From Xanthobacteraceae bacterium (GTDB lineage Bacteria; Pseudomonadota; Alphaproteobacteria; Rhizobiales; Xanthobacteraceae): a stretch of 5,430 nucleotides of DNA. Positions 1 to 5,299 of this stretch are shown here, piece after piece. Both the position numbers and the translations under genes were made by a program. Numbering within the stretch: position 1 is the first letter of the stretch; each line of letters opens with the position of its first letter. The notes under the pieces are model-generated. The model made no database searches and was not told the origin of the DNA. It saw only the letters and a list, made by a program, of their open reading frames with translations. The stretch lies in assembly GCA_030040825.1 (NCBI GenBank), contig JASHSY010000291.1, positions 1 to 5,430 on the forward strand, given 5' to 3'.

Positions 1-1
1 G

Positions 2-676
2 CAGCGCCGCAAACGCCGACCCGCCGATCCGGCGCGGCTCGGCGCGTCCTTCCAGAGCAGACGTTTGCGCGACAGCGGCGTGCTCCAGCCGATGCACGCA
101 GAACACCGCAATTTCCAACAGCACCGCCGCCGCGATCAAAAGATTGACGGCGCCAAGCGGCACCGACAATCCGATAGTGATCAGCGGTCCAAGCAAGCCG
201 CCGGCGGTGCCGCCGGCGCCGATGAAGCCGAACAGTCGCTTGCCCTGTTCGGCGGTGAACAAATCCGCCATGAACGACCAGAACACAGCGACCGCAAACA
301 GGCTGAACACGCTGACCCATACGAAAAATACTCGCGCGACAACAACCGGCGCGACGCCGAGCGTGAGCAACAGCCAGAACAAGGCCAGGTTGGCGACAAA
401 GAAATGATAGACAATCGGGATGAAGCGCGCGCGCGGCAGTTTGGCCACCAACGCACCGTATAACGGCTGCGCCACGATCAGCGTGACGAAGGTCGCGGTA
501 AATAACCAAGGGAGATTACGCACGCCACCGGCGATCCCCATCTGGTCGCGCAGCGGACGCAAGACGTAGTAGCCGGCGAGCAGCGCGAAGAAATAGCCGA
601 ACGACCACAGCGCAGCGGCGCGCTCCTGCGGCGTCGCCGGCATCGCCCAGCCGAGCCAACGCTGCAAAGCTTTCAT
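2..676 (-). CDS. MFS-type / ATP:ADP-translocase-like membrane transporter, N-terminal part
   Basis: Reading leftward from an ATG at 674-676, 225 codons are open to the window edge, so the C-terminal half is missing. The product is very hydrophobic, with about six predicted helices near residues 22-39, 55-76, 86-107, 111-132, 147-172 and 174-194, the first half of a typical 12-helix carrier. The segment YYVLRPLRDQMG at residues 36-47 is characteristic of bacterial major-facilitator proteins related to the ATP/ADP translocase group (COG3202-like). A glycine-rich stretch (GFIGAGGTAGGLLGP, 150-164) follows the fourth helix. It acts in the inner membrane. The substrate cannot be read from the sequence, and nucleotide exchange is only suggested by family. 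The start overlaps the stop of the upstream reductase gene (ATGA) with no strong Shine-Dalgarno sequence, so translation is probably coupled. Membrane carrier is near certain; the subfamily is likely. Confidence 0.82.
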   Translation of the reverse strand, partial: MKALQRWLGWAMPATPQERAAALWSFGYFFALLAGYYVLRPLRDQMGIAGGVRNLPWLFTATFVTLIVAQPLYGALVAKLPRARFIPIVYHFFVANLALFWLLLTLGVAPVVVARVFFVWVSVFSLFAVAVFWSFMADLFTAEQGKRLFGFIGAGGTAGGLLGPLITIGLSVPLGAVNLLIAAAVLLEIAVFCVHRLEHAAVAQTSALEGRAEPRRIGGSAFAAL

Positions 677-1425
677 GGCGCCAGATTGAGCTTCTGCCTA
701 AGCTCGGCCGCGGTCACATTCTGACCGAAGCCGGGCCTGCCCATCTGAAAGCGGCTTGCGTCGGCGAGATTGCCGACGATGACCGGTTCAAAGCCGGCGT
801 CGCGCACCAGCCCGGCGGCGACTTGAACCGCCTTTGCATCGTTGCCGGCGATCGGAATAGCAAGCTTCGGATCCGGGCGGTTCGCCTCATTGGCAAAGAT
901 TTTGTAACTCATTGAATTGAACGCGCGCACCAGGCGCGTACCTGGCAGGTATTTCTGCGATGTCTCGCCGATGCCGTCTTTGTTGACTTCGTCTGTCAGC
1001 TCGGCGCCGTCACGCGCAATCGTGGAGTTGCAGGCGTCGAGCACGATCTTGCCTTTGAGGGCGGCGGCGTAGTCTTGGCCGACCTGCGGCAGCGCCTTGT
1101 AGGGCACGGCCATGAGCAGCGCGTCGCCAAACGCGATCGCCTGCTCGACCGTACCGGCTTGGGCGCGTTCGCCGAGACCGGCAACCAGATCCTTGAGCTC
1201 TTCGGGGTGGCGCGAGGAAAATAAAACCTTGTGACCATTCTTCACCCACAGCCCACCGATCGTGCCGCCGATATGGCCGGAGCCGATCACGCCGATATGC
1301 ATCTTGGCGCCTTGCGCCTGCACGGCGGCCGGCCACATGGCCGCGTTTAGGATGAGGGCGCCGCCAGCGCCGACCAACGCGCCGAGAACCATGCGCCGGC
1401 GATCGATTGAAAATTCGTCGGACAC
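673..1425 (-). CDS. Tat-exported NADPH-dependent F420-reductase-like oxidoreductase
   Basis: This is a 250-residue protein of the NADP-binding F420 oxidoreductase-like family (COG2085-like). A twin-arginine signal is visible: DRRRMVLG at residues 8-15, a hydrophobic stretch to about 33, and a likely cleavage after AVQA (37). The Rossmann motif GVIGSGHIGG (45-54) follows, with SSR at 70-72 after the second strand, which usually means NADPH rather than NADH preference. Export after folding with bound cofactor would fit the Tat route. The substrate is unknown, and F420 itself should not be assumed. I place the start at the GTG of 1423-1425: AGGAG lies six bases upstream, and this puts the twin arginines close to the N-terminus. 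An in-frame ATG at 1446 adds seven residues but lies almost on the -10 box, so it is probably untranslated. The gene ends in an ATGA overlap with the transporter gene. Confidence 0.85.
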   Translation of the reverse strand: MSDEFSIDRRRMVLGALVGAGGALILNAAMWPAAVQAQGAKMHIGVIGSGHIGGTIGGLWVKNGHKVLFSSRHPEELKDLVAGLGERAQAGTVEQAIAFGDALLMAVPYKALPQVGQDYAAALKGKIVLDACNSTIARDGAELTDEVNKDGIGETSQKYLPGTRLVRAFNSMSYKIFANEANRPDPKLAIPIAGNDAKAVQVAAGLVRDAGFEPVIVGNLADASRFQMGRPGFGQNVTAAELRQKLNLAP

Positions 1426-1431
1426 GAAAAT

Positions 1432-1436
1432 CTCCT
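1432..1436 (-). promoter_or_regulatory. Ribosome binding site deciding the reductase start
   Basis: On the minus strand this reads AGGAG, six bases before the GTG at 1423-1425. It is a near-perfect Shine-Dalgarno match at ideal spacing and is the main reason for preferring the GTG over the ATG at 1446. Confidence 0.75.
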
Positions 1437-1448
1437 GCGGTTCCATTC

Positions 1449-1477
1449 ATTATATTCTAACTGGTGGTAGCGAATTC
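1449..1477 (-). promoter_or_regulatory. Promoter for the reductase-transporter pair
   Basis: A perfect TATAAT lies at 1449-1454 on the minus strand, which would start transcription near 1442, about 17 bases before the GTG start. The hexamer 17 bases upstream (1472-1477, GAATTC) is a poor -35 match. The promoter may therefore be weak or need an activator, or the -10 match may be chance. Its position in the only sizeable gap between the two gene blocks supports it. Confidence 0.5.
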
Positions 1478-1479
1478 GC
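1470..1479. promoter_or_regulatory. 10-bp palindrome over the -35 position, possible operator
   Basis: GCGAATTCGC is a perfect palindrome centred about 32 bases before the predicted transcription start, exactly where the -35 box should be. A regulator bound here would compete with or replace the -35 contact. Ten bases is short, so chance is a real alternative. Confidence 0.25.
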
Positions 1480-1493
1480 CGCGCCCCGTCAGT

Positions 1494-1530
1494 CACATGC
1501 ACGCGAGCGAGTGTCGGCGTCATGCATGTG
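1494..1530. repeat. 8-bp inverted repeat in the intergenic gap
   Basis: CACATGCA at 1494-1501 is matched by TGCATGTG at 1523-1530, separated by 21 bases. CATGC-type motifs recur at 1496, 1521 and 1534. No T-run follows either arm, so it does not look like an intrinsic terminator. It could be a protein site upstream of the reductase promoter or part of the 3' end of the TPM operon transcript. No function can be assigned. Confidence 0.3.
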
Positions 1531-1569
1531 CGGCATGCGTAAAAGACAGTGCAAAACGTGTTGGCTGCG

Positions 1570-2178
1570 TCACACCGTGTAAAGGCGATTTGGCAGGGCG
1601 TCGTCTGAGCCGTCGCCCGGTGCATGGGCCGCAAGCACGACGCCGCATCGCTCAATGGCGGCAACAAAACCGTCCGCGATACGGCCGTCTCGCATATGGC
1701 CCGTGAGCGCATCGATCGCGCTCTGCCATTCCGCGTTGTTCACTTTCGCGGCAATGCCGTCGTCGGCGATGATCCGCGCATAGCGTTCCGCCAGCGACAC
1801 GTAGATAAGCACGCCGCTCCGACTTCTGGTGTGGGCGACCCGGCGGAGGACAAACTGCTCGAGCGCCGCGCGATGCGCATGTCCGCGTCGCACCGCTCGC
1901 GGAACCAGCGCGAGCCGCAACGGTGTGAGAAAAAACACGAGCGCTGCGACAATGAAGACAACGAGCTGGACCAGGAAAATCCGCTGCACGCTCCACGGCG
2001 TGAACACGATTAGCGGCCACGGCGCCAATAATGCGAGCGCGCTCGCCCACAAAATTGGAACATGCGCGTAATCGGCCGAAGCGCGCGCAAGCACGCAAAC
2101 AATTTGGCCGGTGGTATGCTTTTCGGCCGCATGAATGGCGGCTGAAACGACCTCGTGATCTTCGGTACTCAGGTGCAT
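1570..2178 (-). CDS. TPM-domain membrane protein (COG3762-like)
   Basis: This 202-residue protein is the last gene of the lemA cassette. It starts at the ATG of 2176-2178, which shares one base with the stop of the preceding TPM gene (TGATG), with GGAGG six bases upstream. The longer open frame to 2310 is an arginine-rich shadow of that gene's glycine tail. TPM-like features are an N-terminal helix and strand ending TTGQIVCVLARAS (22-34), then SGVLIYVSLAERYARIIADD (121-140), and a C-terminal helix pair around WQSAIDALTGHMRDGRIADG (151-170). Two membrane helices, near 42-60 and 66-85, sit between the first strand and the rest of the domain. There is no signal peptide, so it is probably an inner-membrane protein. 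TPM domains have been linked to phosphatase or chaperone-like roles elsewhere, but nothing here shows catalysis. Family assignment is strong; function is unknown. Confidence 0.85.
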   Translation of the reverse strand: MHLSTEDHEVVSAAIHAAEKHTTGQIVCVLARASADYAHVPILWASALALLAPWPLIVFTPWSVQRIFLVQLVVFIVAALVFFLTPLRLALVPRAVRRGHAHRAALEQFVLRRVAHTRSRSGVLIYVSLAERYARIIADDGIAAKVNNAEWQSAIDALTGHMRDGRIADGFVAAIERCGVVLAAHAPGDGSDDALPNRLYTV

Positions 2179-2963
2179 CACCAGCCTCCGGACGCCCCGC
2201 CGCCGCCCGACGAGCCGCCGCCGCCGGAAAATCCGCCGCCAAAGCCGCCACCGAAGCCGCCGCCGGAGAAGCCTCCGCCGCCGAAGCCGCCACCCCAGCC
2301 CGGGCCCCATATGATCGGCCCTACCCCGCCGCCTCGGCGACCGGATCTCGGCCCGTTCGCCTGGTGGATCAGGTACCAGATCACCGCTAGCAGGATGGCC
2401 AGCAGCAGCAACGGAAACAGATTGTCGAAATCGGCCGAGGCATCTTCGGTGCGCACATTGGCCTTCTGATGCCAGTCGGTGGTGTCGCCGCTCAGCACGC
2501 TGATAATGCCGTCGACGCCGCGCTCGATGCCGCCCGGATAGTCACCGGCCTTGAAGCGCGGGATGATCGCACCGGCGATGATCACCGACGACAGTGCGTC
2601 GGTCAGCGTGCCTTCGAGCCCGTAACCGACCTCGATCCGCACTTTATGCTCGGCGGGAGCAACGAGAAGCAGCACGCCGTTGTTTTTCTTGGCCTCACCG
2701 AGCCTCCAAAAACGGAACAAGCCGTTGGCGAAGGTCTCGATGTCGCCGCCTTGCAACGACTTTACGGTGGCAACGACAAGCTGAATGCCGGATTTGTCTT
2801 CCAGGGTCTTGAGCTTGGCTTCGACATCGCTCCGGCTTGTCGGCGTCATGACGCCGGCATCGTCGACGACGCGGCCGGTCAAAGCGGGAAAGTTGAAAGC
2901 AAACGCGAAAGACGCGAACAGGACGATAAGCGTCGCCGCGGCGGTGGGCGCGAGCTTTTTCAC
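2178..2963 (-). CDS. Secreted TPM-domain protein with glycine-rich tail (YgcG/COG1512-like)
   Basis: A 261-residue envelope protein starting at a GTG (2961-2963), ten bases after the lemA stop and with only a weak AGAGA upstream. Residues 1-22 form a Sec signal peptide (KK, hydrophobic core, cleavage after AFA). The TPM domain spans roughly 28-160: VVDDAGVM (32-39), NNGVLLLVAP (94-103) and IEVGYGLEGTLTD (110-122) are the conserved family landmarks. A single membrane helix lies near 182-199, followed by a glycine-rich tail from about 206 to the end made of GGGF/GGGG runs. The predicted layout is a periplasmic TPM domain anchored by the helix, with the tail on the other side. Family members commonly neighbour lemA, as here. 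The GGC-rich tail is low complexity and prone to length variation. The biochemical role is not established. Confidence 0.9.
   Translation of the reverse strand: MKKLAPTAAATLIVLFASFAFAFNFPALTGRVVDDAGVMTPTSRSDVEAKLKTLEDKSGIQLVVATVKSLQGGDIETFANGLFRFWRLGEAKKNNGVLLLVAPAEHKVRIEVGYGLEGTLTDALSSVIIAGAIIPRFKAGDYPGGIERGVDGIISVLSGDTTDWHQKANVRTEDASADFDNLFPLLLLAILLAVIWYLIHQANGPRSGRRGGGVGPIIWGPGWGGGFGGGGFSGGGFGGGFGGGFSGGGGSSGGGGASGGW
2181..2320 (-). repeat. Low-complexity GGC/GGA repeat encoding the glycine tail
   Basis: This stretch of the secreted TPM gene is built from short imperfect repeats of glycine codons broken by phenylalanine and serine. It accounts for the proline-rich and arginine-rich frames read across it in other phases. 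The guanine-rich minus strand has G-runs and could slip or fold. Confidence 0.6.
2185..2189 (-). promoter_or_regulatory. Ribosome binding site of the second TPM gene
   Basis: The minus strand reads GGAGG six bases before the ATG at 2176-2178, inside the last codons of the upstream gene. It fixes the start of the second TPM gene at the one-base overlap instead of at the longer open frame. Confidence 0.65.
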
Positions 2964-2973
2964 CGCACGTCTC

Positions 2974-3573
2974 TTAGAACTTCACTTGCGGAGGCTTGTC
3001 GCTTCCTTCGTTCGCGGTGAATTCCGCCATCGGCTTCTCGCTTGCGAACGCGGTCTTCGCCCAGATCACCGTCGGGAAAGTGCGCAACGCCGTGTTGTAG
3101 GCGCGCACCGCGTCGATGTAATCGCGCCGCGCCACCGCGATGCGGTTCTCGGTGCCTTCGAGCTGCGACTGCAGCGCCAGGAAATTAGCGTTGGATTTGA
3201 GCTCCGGGTAGTTCTCCGATACCGCGAGCAGGCGGCCGAGCGCGCCGGTCAGCTGGTTCTGCGCATCCTGGAAGGCTTTCAGTTTGTCGGGATCGGTAAG
3301 CTGCGAAGCGTCGACTTTGATCTGTGTCGCCTTGGCGCGGGCTTCCACCACCGCGGTCAGTACGTTTTTCTCCTGCGCGGCGTAGCCCTGCACGGTGGCG
3401 ACCAAATTGGGAATGAGGTCGGCGCGCCGCTGATACTGATTCTGCACGTCCGCCCAACGCGCCTTGGCCTGCTCCTGGAGCGTCGGAATGGTGTTGTAGC
3501 CGCAGCCCGCCACGGCAAACCCGAGCAGGATGACGGCCGCGAACGTCCAGATCCGTGAAATCAGTTTGCTCAT
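2974..3573 (-). CDS. lemA: LemA family lipoprotein
   Basis: A 199-residue protein of the LemA family. The N-terminus has a positively charged start, a hydrophobic core and the lipobox VAGC with cysteine at residue 24; the following residue is glycine, so an outer-membrane lipoprotein is possible. The LemA signature follows: YNTIPTLQEQ (26-35), W40, and QYQRRADLIPNLVATVQGYA (46-65), then a long helical body. I chose the ATG at 3571-3573 because GAGGGG lies five bases upstream and it gives a proper signal peptide; the frame open to 3648 runs back into ribBX. It follows ribBX by 16 bases and precedes the TPM gene by 10, so it is co-transcribed. LemA proteins are helical-bundle envelope proteins whose molecular role is poorly defined, often encoded beside TPM proteins. 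Confidence 0.93.
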   Translation of the reverse strand: MSKLISRIWTFAAVILLGFAVAGCGYNTIPTLQEQAKARWADVQNQYQRRADLIPNLVATVQGYAAQEKNVLTAVVEARAKATQIKVDASQLTDPDKLKAFQDAQNQLTGALGRLLAVSENYPELKSNANFLALQSQLEGTENRIAVARRDYIDAVRAYNTALRTFPTVIWAKTAFASEKPMAEFTANEGSDKPPQVKF

Positions 3574-3578
3574 TTGCA

Positions 3579-3584
3579 CCCCTC
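3579..3584 (-). promoter_or_regulatory. Ribosome binding site of lemA
   Basis: GAGGGG on the minus strand, five bases before the ATG at 3571-3573, selects this start over upstream in-frame candidates and lies in the 16-base gap after ribBX. Confidence 0.6.
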
Positions 3585-3589
3585 TGTGT

Positions 3590-4684
3590 TCACACGTCGA
3601 GCGGTTCGGTTGCCACGATTTCAATGCCGAAGCCGGACAGGCCGACATAGGTCAGATGCTGGGAAGAACTCAGCACGCGGATCGAACTGACGCCGAGATC
3701 CTTGAGAATCTGTGCACCGAGACCGACCTCGCGCCACTGGCGGCTCCGCGCCTCGCCTGACGCGGTTTCTTCCGACTTCGGAATGGCGATCACCGGCACG
3801 CCGGCCGCACCGTCGCGCAACACCACCAGCACGCCCCTGCCCTCGGCCTTGAAACGCTCAAGCGTGCGATGGATCGCCTTGGCGCCGCCGAACACGTCGA
3901 GGATCAGGTTGGCGCGATGCAGTCGTGTCAGCACGTTGCGGCCGTTGCCGATGCGGCCGTGCACGAACGCCATGTGATAGAACGTATCGAACGGCGTTTG
4001 AAATGCGTATCCCGTCAGCGTGCCAATCTCGGTTTCCACCGGAAATTCGCCGACGCGCTCGATCAGTTTGTCGCGCGCCTGCCGATAGGCAATCAAATCG
4101 GCGATCGAGATGCGCTGGAGCTTATGACGTGCGGCGAATTCGGCGATCTGCGGTCCGCGCATGACCGTTCCATCGTCGTTCATCATTTCGGCGAGCACGC
4201 CGACGGGCGGCAGCCCGGCCAACCGGCACAGGTCGACGCATGCTTCGGTGTGGCCCGAACGCATGAGCACGCCGCCTTCCCGGGCCACCAGCGGAAACAC
4301 GTGCCCGGGCCGCACGAAATCCGTCGCGCCCATATTGCCGTTGGCGAGCGCCCGGACGGTGTTGGTGCGTTCCTCGGCGGATATGCCGGTGGTCAGTCCG
4401 GGACGGGCATCGACGGAGACGGTGAAGGCGGTACCGAGCGGCGCATCGTTGCGCGCCACCATCGGATCGAGATGCAGCCGCCGCGCTTCGTCCTGCGCCA
4501 GCGGCGCGCAGACGATGCCGGAGGTATGCCGGATGATAAAGGCCATCTTCTCGGGCGTACACAGCGAGGCGGCGACGAATAAATCGCCCTCATTCTCGCG
4601 ATCATCGTCATCGGCAACGATGACCAGTTCGCCGCGGGCAAAAGCGGCGACGGCGAGTTGAATGCGTTGGTGGGCATCGTTCAT
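3590..4684 (-). CDS. ribB: 3,4-dihydroxy-2-butanone-4-phosphate synthase with degenerate GTP cyclohydrolase II domain (RibBX)
   Basis: A 364-residue two-domain protein. Residues 1-205 form the DHBP synthase, which converts ribulose 5-phosphate to the four-carbon riboflavin precursor plus formate in the cytoplasm. The metal/substrate loop DDDDRENEGD (25-34), RPGHVFPLVAR (125-135), GHTEACVDL (144-152) and the acidic AEMMNDDGT (165-173) are all present, so this half should be active. Residues from about 213 align with GTP cyclohydrolase II. There the zinc site, normally HSECLTGD...CDCG, reads HRANLILDVFGGAKAI (256-271), with no cysteines, and the GRGIGL and LQDxGxDT motifs are absent. This matches the RibBX hybrid described in Proteobacteria, whose second domain lacks cyclohydrolase activity, so a separate ribA is expected elsewhere. 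The ATG lies three bases after the aroC stop with no clear ribosome binding site and no room for an FMN riboswitch, suggesting coupled translation. Confidence 0.93.
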   Translation of the reverse strand: MNDAHQRIQLAVAAFARGELVIVADDDDRENEGDLFVAASLCTPEKMAFIIRHTSGIVCAPLAQDEARRLHLDPMVARNDAPLGTAFTVSVDARPGLTTGISAEERTNTVRALANGNMGATDFVRPGHVFPLVAREGGVLMRSGHTEACVDLCRLAGLPPVGVLAEMMNDDGTVMRGPQIAEFAARHKLQRISIADLIAYRQARDKLIERVGEFPVETEIGTLTGYAFQTPFDTFYHMAFVHGRIGNGRNVLTRLHRANLILDVFGGAKAIHRTLERFKAEGRGVLVVLRDGAAGVPVIAIPKSEETASGEARSRQWREVGLGAQILKDLGVSSIRVLSSSQHLTYVGLSGFGIEIVATEPLDV

Positions 4685-4687
4685 GTT

Positions 4688-5299
4688 TTACCGCGGCGGT
4701 TGCGGAAACGGCCACGCCGCCGCCTCGCCGACCTGGCCGCGATGACGCAGATAGTGATCGGCAACCACGCACGCCATCATCGCTTCGCCAACCGGCACCG
4801 CGCGAATGCCGACGCAGGGATCGTGACGCCCGGTGGTGACGATCTCGGTCTCCCTGCCATAGCGATCGACTGTGCGTCGCGGCGTGAGGATCGATGAGGT
4901 CGGCTTGACCGCGAAACGCGCCACTACCGGCTGGCCGGTCGAGATGCCGCCAAGAATGCCTCCGGCATGGTTCGACAGAAAAATCGGCTGGCGCTCGTTG
5001 CCCATCCGCATTTCGTCGCCATTCTCCTCGCCGGGAAGCTCGGCCGCAGCGAAGCCGGCGCCGATCTCAACGCCCTTGACTGCGTTGATACTCATCAGTG
5101 CCGCTGCGAGATCGGCGTCGAGCTTGCCATAGATCGGCGCGCCGAGCCCCGGTGGCACACCGTCGGCCACGATTTCGATGACCGCGCCGATCGAAGACCC
5201 GCGCTTGCGCACAGCGTCCAGATATTCGGCGAAACGGGTGGCGGCCTGCGCGTCGGGGCAAAAGAACGGATTGCGCTCGACCTCGGCCCAATCCCAGTC
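4688..5299 (-). pseudogene. aroC: Chorismate synthase, C-terminal part only (5'-truncated)
   Basis: About 203 codons match the C-terminal part of chorismate synthase, which makes chorismate from 5-enolpyruvylshikimate 3-phosphate using reduced FMN. Clear landmarks are ERNPFFCPDA, GLGAPIYGKLDADLA, SINAVKGVEIGAGF, SNHAGGILGGISTGQP, FAVKPTSSI and GRHDPCVGIRAVPVGEAM, ending at TAA 4688-4690. The family is about 360 residues, so roughly the first 160 are missing, including the GESHG and RSSARETA motifs. Similarity ends near 5300; the same frame continues without an ATG, GTG or TTG to a TGA at 5396-5398. The first in-frame GTG, at 5210-5212, falls inside the conserved core and would give a 174-residue fragment. 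Alone it should be inactive. Either it is a genuine truncation with another aroC elsewhere, or the window end joins unrelated sequence through misassembly. The reading frame has no internal lesion, so any break is recent or artefactual. Confidence 0.8.

Noticed and set aside
65..463. Plus-strand frame of 132 codons at the left end
   Set aside because: It lies opposite a clear polytopic membrane protein, and its charged, low-complexity product resembles no family.
1440..1569. Intrinsic terminator after the TPM operon
   Set aside because: The only stem found, 1494-1530, has a 21-base loop and no T-run after either arm.
2179..2310. N-terminal extension of the second TPM gene
   Set aside because: The extra 44 residues are arginine-rich frame-shifted reading of the upstream glycine tail, while an ATG with GGAGG sits at the gene overlap.
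2155..2469. Plus-strand proline-rich open frame with PPPP/KPPP repeats
   Set aside because: It is the reverse complement of the glycine-codon tail of the secreted TPM gene, with no family landmarks or ribosome binding site.
3574..3648. N-terminal extension of LemA into ribBX
   Set aside because: It would bury the lipoprotein signal peptide; the ATG at 3571-3573 has a good ribosome binding site.
3869..4582. Long plus-strand open frame of 237 codons opposite ribBX
   Set aside because: The minus strand there encodes a fully conserved DHBP synthase; the plus frame has biased composition typical of high-GC antisense frames.
4685..4760. FMN riboswitch ahead of ribBX
   Set aside because: Only three bases separate the aroC stop from the ribBX start, and the preceding sequence is coding.
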